Shown here in pieces: positions 1 to 4,716 of a stretch of DNA of 7,842 nt. The notes below the pieces were generated by a model that made no database searches, was not told where the DNA came from, and saw nothing but the letters and a program-made list of their open reading frames with translations. Numbering within the stretch: position 1 is the first letter of the stretch; each line of letters begins with the position of its first letter. The stretch spans positions 1 through 7,842 of the forward strand of contig DXGD01000376.1 of assembly GCA_019114115.1 (NCBI GenBank), read 5' to 3'. Source of the stretch: Candidatus Nesterenkonia stercoripullorum (GTDB lineage Bacteria; Actinomycetota; Actinomycetes; Actinomycetales; Micrococcaceae). The position numbers and the translations under genes were made by a program.

Positions 1-99
1 CAGCCGCTCCTGCTCGGTGCGGGGATCCTCCCAGGCGTGCACATCGGCGTCCCGGGTCAGGGCAGGGCGATCCCGGGTGCGGTGAGCAGGCACAGTCAT
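1..99 (-). CDS. Unidentified protein under a SAM riboswitch, N-terminal 33 residues only
   Basis: An open frame starts with ATG at 99 and stays open to the left edge, giving 33 residues beginning MTVPAHRTRDRPALTRDADV. It is real because of its position: a complete SAM-I riboswitch ends just upstream, and a GGGAG ribosome-binding site lies 10 nt before the ATG, the same geometry as in the second riboswitch unit at 3513. The visible residues are charged and show no signal peptide or membrane segment, so a cytoplasmic protein is likely. I do not recognise the family from this fragment. SAM riboswitch control and the neighbouring SsuABC-like importer suggest a role in methionine or organosulfur metabolism, for example a desulfurising oxidoreductase or a methionine-synthesis enzyme, but this is inference from context alone. 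Confidence 0.75.
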   Translation of the reverse strand, partial: MTVPAHRTRDRPALTRDADVHAWEDPRTEQERL

Positions 100-109
100 G
101 CGTGTAAAA

Positions 110-114
110 CTCCC
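110..114 (-). promoter_or_regulatory. Ribosome-binding site overlapping riboswitch P1
   Basis: GGGAG on the minus strand sits 10 nt upstream of the ATG at 99. Its first two G residues (113-114) also belong to the 3' strand of riboswitch helix P1 (GAUGG, 113-117). Closing P1 when SAM binds would therefore obstruct the site. There is no room for an intrinsic terminator between the riboswitch and the start codon, so control is probably at translation initiation. Confidence 0.7.
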
Positions 115-228
115 ATCGGTCCTGGCGGTAGCACCTTTCCCAGTCACCGTCCCAGGAGGTTGTCCCGGTGGTAAGGGGGCGGTTGCTGCGGCGTCGTCGA
201 GCCAGATCTCTCGGCCGCTCAGGATGGT
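112..228 (-). ncRNA. SAM-I (S-box) riboswitch, copy 1
   Basis: The minus-strand RNA has the S-box core in order. P1 is closed by CCAUC (227-223) and GAUGG (117-113). The P2/kink-turn region reads GAGCGGCCGAGAGAUCUGGC, then GACGCCGCAGCAACC, with the conserved GCAGCAACC at 189-181. A variable P3 region covers 175-137, and the conserved AAGGUGCUACC lies at 137-127 before P1 closes. SAM binding to this class stabilises P1 and lowers expression of the downstream gene. No terminator hairpin follows; the ribosome-binding site adjoins P1. The segments 176-220 and 109-136 are almost identical to the copy at 3526-3638, while the P3 region differs. Its order of elements and GGUGCUACC motif fit SAM-I better than SAM-IV. 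Confidence 0.9.
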
Positions 229-240
229 TCGTCGTGTTTC

Positions 241-270
241 AGCGTACGGTGTTCGGGGACGTCTTGACAA
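241..270 (-). promoter_or_regulatory. Probable promoter of the riboswitch-1 transcript
   Basis: On the minus strand TTGTCA (270-265) and TACGCT (246-241) are separated by 18 nt. They resemble actinobacterial housekeeping -35 and TANNNT -10 boxes. The -10 ends 13 nt before riboswitch P1, so transcription would start just upstream of the aptamer. The promoter of the second riboswitch unit has nearly the same layout. The assignment rests on consensus and spacing only. Confidence 0.5.
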
Positions 271-371
271 CGTGGCGTGTCATGAAACGACGCAAAGCGC
301 CGGCGGCCCCCTATGGCGGGGTCCTATGTGGCATGGCGTTCTTCCATGGGACGCTGGCGGCTCCACGGCAG

Positions 372-403
372 GGCGATCAGGCGACCTGGATGCGCTGATC
401 GCC
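372..403 (-). terminator. Inverted repeat, possible terminator of the SsuABC-like operon
   Basis: GGCGATCAG (372-380) and CTGATCGCC (395-403) form a perfect 9-bp stem with a 14-nt loop, 46 nt downstream of the permease stop codon. It lies between the end of that operon and the next promoter, where a terminator is expected. No T-run follows on the minus strand, so it would be a non-canonical high-GC terminator, or only a 3'-end stabilising hairpin. Confidence 0.4.
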
Positions 404-409
404 AGCCCC

Positions 410-437
410 ACGCCCCGCAGCCCACGCCCCGCAGCCC
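410..437. repeat. 14-bp tandem duplication
   Basis: ACGCCCCGCAGCCC occurs twice head to tail (410-423 and 424-437) without mismatch, between the permease stop codon and the inverted repeat at 372-403. It is non-coding and has no visible function. It is most simply a replication-slippage duplication. Confidence 0.6.
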
Positions 438-449
438 ATGCGCAGCAGC

Positions 450-1475
450 TCACGCCCAGCGGGTCAGGGCACGGCGCTCGAGGACGCCGAGCAGGGCATC
501 GGTGAGCTTGCCCGCGATGGCCAGCAGCAGGATCGCCAGCAGCAGACGGTCAGTGCGGCCGTTGTCCTGCGAGTCCGTGAGCAGGAACCCGAGGCCCATC
601 GAGGACGCGATGAGCTCCGCGGCAACGAGGAACAGCCACGCCTGAGCCAGCCCCAGCCGGAGGCCGGAGAAGACGCTGGGCACCACAGCTGGCAGCTGCA
701 CGGTGCGGAAGAGCCGGAACCCGTGGAATCCGAAGGACCGCCCGGCCTCGACCAGCTGGGGGTCCACATGCCGCAGAGCTGCGTGCACTGAGGTGAAGAC
801 CGGGAAGAACGCGCCGATCGCAATGAGCGTGACCTTCGAGTCCTCGTAGATGCTCATCCACATGATGAGCAGCGGCACCCAGGCCAGTGAAGGCACTGCG
901 CGCAGCGCGCCGACAGTGGGAAGCAGCAGTCGATCTGCGATCCGCGACAGGCCCAGCAGCGCGCCGAGGGCGAGGCCCAGGATGGCGCCTATTCCGAAGC
1001 CGAGCAGGACACGCTGCACGGAGATCGCGATGTGCTGATAGAGCTGACCGTCAGCTGCCAGGTCCACGCCGGCGGACAGGACTGCTTGCGGTGCCGGCAG
1101 CTGCACTGAGGTGAAGAGGCCGAGGACATCAGTGACCAGCCACCACAGCACCAGCAGCAGCACGGGCACGATCGCGCCGACGGCGATGGCGCTGCCCGGC
1201 ACGCGAGAGCGGCGTGGAGAGCGGGCAGAACGGAGCTGGTCCTCTTCGGCAGCCGCCGGGGCAGTGCCGTCGTCCTTCGAGCCCGCCCTCCTGGGCTCTG
1301 CAGCATCGGGTGTCGGCCCAGCTGGCTGCACTGCCTGGTCAGGCTGGGTTTCCGCGGCAGGCGGCGCCGTGTCCGCGGGCGCTGTCGGCTCTGCGGGGAG
1401 CGCAGCGTCAGCGGGCTCCGCCGGGGACTGCTCGCGGGTGGATGATGTGGATGATGATGTGTTGACCGAGCTCAC
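450..1475 (-). CDS. ABC transporter permease, SsuC/TauC-like
   Basis: This 341-residue inner-membrane permease belongs to the binding-protein-dependent family that imports sulfonates, taurine or nitrate. Residues 1-92 form an Ala/Pro/Glu-rich, low-complexity cytoplasmic extension. Hydrophobic segments follow at about 95-120, 152-176, 190-209, 214-232, 265-300 and 310-330. The cytoplasmic EAA loop that contacts the ATPase is visible at about 243-268 (EAGRSFGFHGFRLFRTVQLP). Typical SsuC proteins are about 260 residues, so the extra length is the N-terminal extension. The GTG start at 1475 overlaps the lipoprotein stop by 4 nt (GTGA) and follows an AGGAGG site, so translation is probably coupled. 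There are no Cys and few Met residues. Substrate is unproven; SAM riboswitch control favours a sulfur compound. Confidence 0.9.
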   Translation of the reverse strand: MSSVNTSSSTSSTREQSPAEPADAALPAEPTAPADTAPPAAETQPDQAVQPAGPTPDAAEPRRAGSKDDGTAPAAAEEDQLRSARSPRRSRVPGSAIAVGAIVPVLLLVLWWLVTDVLGLFTSVQLPAPQAVLSAGVDLAADGQLYQHIAISVQRVLLGFGIGAILGLALGALLGLSRIADRLLLPTVGALRAVPSLAWVPLLIMWMSIYEDSKVTLIAIGAFFPVFTSVHAALRHVDPQLVEAGRSFGFHGFRLFRTVQLPAVVPSVFSGLRLGLAQAWLFLVAAELIASSMGLGFLLTDSQDNGRTDRLLLAILLLAIAGKLTDALLGVLERRALTRWA

Positions 1476-2599
1476 TGGTCCTCCTCGGCCGAGGTCGCTT
1501 CGGCGTCCTCAGCGAATTCGGGATTGAACAGTTCATCCAGGGCGGTGTCGACGTCGTCCTGGTCGGCGACGTCACCGGTGTCGACCAGCAGCGGACCGAC
1601 GTTCTCCAGCACAGCGCGCTGGTCCTCACCTGGGACGGGGTCGACGTCGAAGTTCGAGCGCTCCTGGATGACGCGCTCGGCGACGTCGAGCTCGAGCCCG
1701 GCTTCCTCGGCGAGGATCTCGGCAGTCTCCTCCGGATTGTCCTCGGCCCATTGCCGTGCCTGCTCGTAGACGTCGACGACTTTCTGCGCGACCTCGGGGT
1801 GGTTGTCGGTGAAGTCCTCGGTGGCGTTGACGAAGCTGTAGGTGATGAGGTCGAGATCGCGGAAGAACAGCTCTGCGCCGTCGTTCTCCGCGCCGGCCAT
1901 GATCGGGTCCAGCCCGGACCAGGCGTCGACGTCGCCGTTCTCCAGGGCACGCCAGCCGTCGGCGTGCTGGAGGTTCTGCACCTCCACATCGGAGGTCTCG
2001 ATGCCGGCGGCGTCGAGCGCCTGGATCAGGAAGAAGTAGGGGTCGGTTCCGCGGGTGGCGGCGACGCTGGCTCCTTCGAGCTGCTCCACGGTGTCGATGT
2101 CCGAGCCTTCATTGGTGACCAGAGCAGTCCATTCGGGCTGGTCAGCGACCAGGATGGTCTCGATCGGGGCACCGTTGGCGCGCGCGAGCAGCGCGGCGGA
2201 CCCGGCAGTGGAGCCGACGTCTATCGCTTCTGAGCGGAGGTTCTCATTGGCCTTGTTGGAGCCGGCGGACTGGATCCAGTTGACGTCCGTGTCGAACTCC
2301 TCGAGTTCGTCCTCCAGCCAGCCCTGGTCCCGGATGATGAGGCTGAGCGGGTTGTAGGTGGCGAAGTCGATGTTCAGGGTGTCGAGGTCGCCATCCCCCT
2401 CGGAAGACCCTTCGCCGGAGACGCAGCCGCTGAGCAGCAGCGCCAGAGTTGCCGCGGTCCCGGCACCGGCCATCCCGGCGCGGGAGCGGATGCCGCCGCG
2501 CGTGATGCCATTCCGCGGGTTGCCGTGGCGCGCAGTGCCGTTCTGGCGCAATGCAGGGGAACCGGTCGCGGAAGGGGTGCGAGCTGAGGAGCGAGACAT
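1472..2599 (-). CDS. Solute-binding lipoprotein, SsuA/NMT1-like
   Basis: This protein is the extracytoplasmic substrate receptor of the importer, 375 residues from ATG at 2599. An Arg-containing n-region and hydrophobic stretch end in a lipobox (LLSGC, Cys59), so the mature protein is a membrane-anchored lipoprotein. The mature fold resembles SsuA/NMT1-type periplasmic proteins: LNIDFATYNPLSLIIRDQGW near its start, then an IDVGSTAGSAALLARANGAP segment typical of this family. ATG 2599 is preferred because AGAAAGG lies 11 nt upstream; a GTG at 2683 would add 28 residues but lacks a well-placed site. The mature part is extremely acidic (about 77 Asp/Glu, 12 Lys/Arg in about 317 residues) and sulfur-poor (one Met, one Cys, the lipid site). 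Sulfonate or another organosulfur ligand is likely from context; taurine, nitrate-type or pyrimidine ligands are not excluded. Confidence 0.88.
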   Translation of the reverse strand: MSRSSARTPSATGSPALRQNGTARHGNPRNGITRGGIRSRAGMAGAGTAATLALLLSGCVSGEGSSEGDGDLDTLNIDFATYNPLSLIIRDQGWLEDELEEFDTDVNWIQSAGSNKANENLRSEAIDVGSTAGSAALLARANGAPIETILVADQPEWTALVTNEGSDIDTVEQLEGASVAATRGTDPYFFLIQALDAAGIETSDVEVQNLQHADGWRALENGDVDAWSGLDPIMAGAENDGAELFFRDLDLITYSFVNATEDFTDNHPEVAQKVVDVYEQARQWAEDNPEETAEILAEEAGLELDVAERVIQERSNFDVDPVPGEDQRAVLENVGPLLVDTGDVADQDDVDTALDELFNPEFAEDAEATSAEEDQ

Positions 2600-2610
2600 G
2601 GGGCGGCTGG

Positions 2611-2617
2611 CCTTTCT
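2611..2617 (-). promoter_or_regulatory. Ribosome-binding site deciding the lipoprotein start
   Basis: AGAAAGG on the minus strand, 11 nt before ATG 2599, is the best Shine-Dalgarno sequence in the 95-nt gap between the ATPase and the lipoprotein. The spacing is slightly long. It supports the ATG at 2599 over the upstream in-frame GTG at 2683. Confidence 0.5.
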
Positions 2618-2694
2618 GGGCGAGGGGGTGGTGCAGGGGTTGTGGAGGTGGTGAAGTCTTCGGTGGGACGCATCAGTGCGCACCCATCCGTGAA

Positions 2695-3513
2695 TCAGTG
2701 CGTGTGGGAGTCGACGCCGAGGCCTGAGAACAGGTCCCCGCGCAGGGCGGCGAGCTCGGCGGAGGCCCGGTCGCGCGGACGCTCCCCCGGGACCTCAAGC
2801 AGGCGAGCCGTGGTCGCGCCGGGTCCGGCGTCGTCGGGACCGAGCAGCAGGATGCGGTCTGCCAGTTGCAGAGCCTCGTCGACGTCGTGGGTGACCAGCA
2901 GGACTGTGGTGCCGGTCTGGGCGTGGACATCGAGCAGGAGGTCCTGCATCTTCAGGCGGGTCAGCGCGTCGAGGGCGCCGAAGGGCTCGTCGAGCAGCAG
3001 CACGCCGGGGCGCCGCGCAAGTGCCCGCGCCAGGGCTGTCCGCTGGGCCATGCCGCCGGAGATCTCGCGCGGCCGCAGGCTGGCCCGTTCGGTGAGTCCG
3101 ACGAGTTCGAGGAGCTCGTCGATGCGGTCTGCGCCCGCAGCGGCTGGCAGCGAACGAGGCAGGCCCAGGGCGATGTTCTTGCGCACTGAACGCCAGGGCA
3201 GCAGCCGGGGCTCTTGGAACCCGACCGCGGTGCGTTCGTCATAGGCTTGGGCTGGAGTCCCGCCGATCAGGATCTTCCCGCTGTACCCGGTGTCCAAGCC
3301 GCCGACGGCGCGCAGCAGCGTCGATTTGCCGCAGCCGGAGGCGCCGAGGATGGCGACCACTTCGCCGGGACTCATGCTCAGGTCCACATCGCGCAGGACG
3401 GTGCGGCCTGAGAACGCGCGGCCCATCCCGTGGATGTCCACGGTCAGGCTGTGTCGCGACGTCGTGCTGACGGGCTCAGTGCTGACGGGCTCAGCAGTGG
3501 CAGGTGAGGTCAA
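2695..3513 (-). CDS. ABC transporter ATP-binding protein, SsuB/TauB-like
   Basis: This 272-residue cytoplasmic ATPase energises the importer with the two genes downstream. All nucleotide-binding motifs are present: Walker A GASGCGKST (57-65), Q-loop Gln100 in GFQEPRLLPW, signature SGGMAQ (152-157), Walker B VLLLDEP (171-177) with D-loop GALD, and the H-loop His209 in VTHD. The EPRLLPW stretch after the Q-loop is characteristic of the nitrate/sulfonate/taurine ATPases. The TTG start at 3513 is chosen because GGGAG lies exactly 10 nt upstream, matching the other riboswitch unit. It is the first gene after the SAM-I riboswitch, so it should be repressed when SAM is abundant. The N-terminus contains a duplicated EPVST from a 15-bp tandem repeat. 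Gene order ATPase-receptor-permease differs from the E. coli ssu order. Confidence 0.92.
   Translation of the reverse strand: MTSPATAEPVSTEPVSTTSRHSLTVDIHGMGRAFSGRTVLRDVDLSMSPGEVVAILGASGCGKSTLLRAVGGLDTGYSGKILIGGTPAQAYDERTAVGFQEPRLLPWRSVRKNIALGLPRSLPAAAGADRIDELLELVGLTERASLRPREISGGMAQRTALARALARRPGVLLLDEPFGALDALTRLKMQDLLLDVHAQTGTTVLLVTHDVDEALQLADRILLLGPDDAGPGATTARLLEVPGERPRDRASAELAALRGDLFSGLGVDSHTH
3464..3493. repeat. 15-bp tandem duplication inside the ATPase gene
   Basis: GTGCTGACGGGCTCA occurs twice in perfect tandem (3464-3478, 3479-3493). It is in frame and encodes the repeated EPVST residues near the ATPase N-terminus, before the first beta-strand of the domain. Being a multiple of three and outside the catalytic fold, it is probably neutral. 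Confidence 0.7.
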
Positions 3514-3523
3514 GACAAGAACA

Positions 3524-3528
3524 CTCCC
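3524..3528 (-). promoter_or_regulatory. Ribosome-binding site overlapping riboswitch P1, sets the TTG start
   Basis: GGGAG on the minus strand is 10 nt before TTG 3513, the same distance as in the unit at 99-114. Two of its G residues (3527-3528) are shared with the 3' strand of P1 (GAUGG, 3531-3527). This supports the TTG as the true start and suggests SAM-dependent blocking of ribosome access. Confidence 0.7.
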
Positions 3529-3638
3529 ATCGATCCTGGCGGTAGCACCTGTTCCCTCACAGTCGGGGCGGTGAAGCTCCGGTGCGGGGCGGTTGCTGCG
3601 GCGTCGTCGAGCCAGATCTCTCGGCCGCTCGGGATGGT
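3526..3638 (-). ncRNA. SAM-I (S-box) riboswitch, copy 2
   Basis: It has the same aptamer architecture as the copy at 112-228: P1 from CCAUC (3637-3633) and GAUGG (3531-3527), the GAGCGGCCGAGAGAUCUGGC kink-turn region, GCAGCAACC at 3599-3591, a different and slightly shorter P3 region (3585-3551), then AGGUGCUACC. It heads the SsuABC-like operon. The 45 nt at 3586-3630 are identical to 176-220. The ribosome-binding site of the ATPase gene is partly inside P1, and no terminator fits between aptamer and start codon, so SAM probably acts on translation. The binding core is intact apart from A-to-C just before AGGUGC relative to copy 1. Confidence 0.9.
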
Positions 3639-3648
3639 AATCCTGAAG

Positions 3649-3678
3649 AGTTTATGTCAAGGGGGCAGGTGCGGGCAA
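3649..3678 (-). promoter_or_regulatory. Probable promoter of the SsuABC-like operon
   Basis: On the minus strand TTGCCC (3678-3673) and TAAACT (3654-3649) are 18 nt apart, and the -10 ends 11 nt before riboswitch P1. The layout parallels the promoter at 241-270. The -35 box begins only 2 nt after the GntR-gene stop codon. The -35 is weak; the -10 fits TANNNT. Confidence 0.45.
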
Positions 3679-3680
3679 TG

Positions 3681-4445
3681 TCAGCTGTCCCAGGGCTCTG
3701 TGCCGGGCACTGTCCACTGCAGCGGGTTGGAATGCCAGGAATTGCCCGCCGCGACCATGATCTTGCCCGAGATGTATCGATCCGTGGACCATTCCAGCGG
3801 CCGGCCGGAGGGGTCCCTGGTGATGCGCCGGTGGACGAGAAGGGCAGTGCCGCGGGAGACGCCGAGCGCAGTCGCATGCCGGGCGCGCGCGTTCTCCGCG
3901 CCGAAGACATGCTCGGCATGGCTGAAGTTCACCTGGTGCTCCGCTGCCAGAACTGCGGTGACTGACGGTTCGTCCGGGGGGATCCGTTCGACGATTTCAC
4001 CGAGCCAGCCCGGGTAATGGGTATGCTCCACCATGACCTTGGCACCGTCGAGTGTGCGCAGTCTGACCACGCTGTACACCCGGTGGCCCGGCTGTACGCG
4101 CAGAATCTCCTCGTCGATCCGCGAGGCGATGAGCCAGTTCGCTTCCCGCACAGTGCCTCCGGGGGCCAGCCCCTGGTGCCAGGCCCACTGGGCGAAGCTG
4201 CGGAACTCTTCGAAGGAGGACTGCCTGCGTGGCACTCGGATGACGGTCTTCGGACGTCCCCGCGTGCCGTCGACGGAGCCTTCTGCCACGAGCTCCTTCA
4301 GCGCGACGCGCACTGTGCCGGGGGAGACGGCGAAGCGTGCGCTGAGTTCACGCTCCGAGGGGAGGGATGAGCCGATGGGGTACGCGCCCGAGCTGATGTC
4401 GGCCCGCAGCGCTTGGGCAATGTGCGAGAACGCAAAAGTGTCCAA
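3681..4445 (-). CDS. GntR-family transcriptional regulator with UTRA domain (HutC/PhnF type)
   Basis: This protein is a 254-residue DNA-binding regulator. Residues 1-72 form the GntR winged helix-turn-helix, with the hallmark LPSERELSARFAVSPGTVRV (28-47) and a wing TRGRPKTV. Residues about 90-235 match a UTRA ligand-binding domain, with VVRLRTLDGAKVMVEHTHYP and a terminal RITRDPSGRPLEWSTDRY segment typical of HutC/PhnF-like members. The TTG start at 4445 is preferred because AGGAAGG lies 6 nt upstream. It is divergent from the plus-strand ABC importer and probably represses it by binding the two palindromes at 4556-4600, with release on binding the substrate or a derivative. This follows the usual HutC-subfamily arrangement. 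The ligand is not readable from sequence. The gene ends only 42 nt before the riboswitch of the next operon. Confidence 0.92.
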   Translation of the reverse strand: MDTFAFSHIAQALRADISSGAYPIGSSLPSERELSARFAVSPGTVRVALKELVAEGSVDGTRGRPKTVIRVPRRQSSFEEFRSFAQWAWHQGLAPGGTVREANWLIASRIDEEILRVQPGHRVYSVVRLRTLDGAKVMVEHTHYPGWLGEIVERIPPDEPSVTAVLAAEHQVNFSHAEHVFGAENARARHATALGVSRGTALLVHRRITRDPSGRPLEWSTDRYISGKIMVAAGNSWHSNPLQWTVPGTEPWDS

Positions 4446-4488
4446 TCGGCACCTTCCTGATCCATTGCGGCGTCACGGCATGAGGGCC

Positions 4489-4494
4489 ATTCTA
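4489..4494 (-). promoter_or_regulatory. Possible -10 box of the GntR gene
   Basis: TAGAAT on the minus strand matches the TANNNT -10 consensus, 43 nt upstream of the TTG start at 4445. No convincing -35 is found at 16-19 nt upstream, so the promoter is tentative. It lies about 60 bp from the nearer palindrome, so autoregulation through that site would need looping or a different mechanism. Confidence 0.3.
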
Positions 4495-4555
4495 CGGTCC
4501 GCACGGGAGGCCGGGATTCACGCTGTGTTCGTTCAATCGTCATCGTTGAGTTGCT

Positions 4556-4567
4556 TTCACTAGTGAA
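4556..4567. promoter_or_regulatory. Palindromic operator candidate 1
   Basis: TTCACTAGTGAA is a perfect 12-bp palindrome. It sits just upstream of the likely -35 box at 4575-4580 in the GntR/importer divergent region. Its core repeats at 4589-4600, 33 bp away centre to centre, close to three helical turns. The size and symmetry suit a dimeric GntR-family repressor. Confidence 0.7.
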
Positions 4568-4574
4568 CTTTCGC

Positions 4575-4603
4575 TTGACTACCAGGAGTTCACTAGTGAG
4601 GAT
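4575..4603 (+). promoter_or_regulatory. Probable promoter of the plus-strand ABC importer operon
   Basis: TTGACT (4575-4580) and GAGGAT (4598-4603) are 17 nt apart. The -35 is good and the -10 imperfect. The second palindrome (4589-4600) covers the end of the spacer and the start of the -10, so a bound repressor would block RNA polymerase. The implied 5' leader is roughly 105 nt before ATG 4717. Confidence 0.5.
4589..4600. promoter_or_regulatory. Palindromic operator candidate 2
   Basis: TTCACTAGTGAG keeps the perfect 10-bp palindrome TCACTAGTGA (4590-4599) of the first site. It overlaps the promoter -10 region of the importer operon, the classical position for repression. Confidence 0.7.
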
Positions 4604-4716
4604 AGTAGCACCGGTGGCGTCAGGGGGTCCTGAACGGCCTCCGGCTCACTGCCCGGCTTGACCCTTTCATCACGAAACACCTGTTCATGTACTCAGCCAC
4701 GAAAGATAGAACACTT

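Noticed and set aside
112..228. SAM-IV rather than SAM-I riboswitch class
   Set aside because: The core has the SAM-I order with GCAGCAACC, GGUGCUACC and closure by P1. It lacks the SAM-IV-type CGUCAAGCCCCGGCUUGCUG element.
98..505. 135-residue plus-strand open frame over the left intergenic region
   Set aside because: It runs through the riboswitch, promoter and hairpin of the minus strand, has no ribosome-binding site and shows no recognisable protein features.
1438..1466. GAT-rich simple repeat as a possible regulatory repeat
   Set aside because: It is within the start of the SsuC-like permease and encodes the Ser/Thr-rich residues after MSSVNT; ordinary codon repetition explains it.
3633..3660. 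Alternative riboswitch-2 promoter with TTGACA (3660-3655) and TACCAT as -10
   Set aside because: The spacer would be only 15 nt and the -10 would lie inside riboswitch P1, so the aptamer could not be transcribed intact.
4658..4686. Second promoter with TTGACC at 4658-4663
   Set aside because: At 17 nt the -10 position reads CTGTTC, and nearby registers are no better. The promoter at 4575-4603 is closer to consensus and framed by the palindromes.
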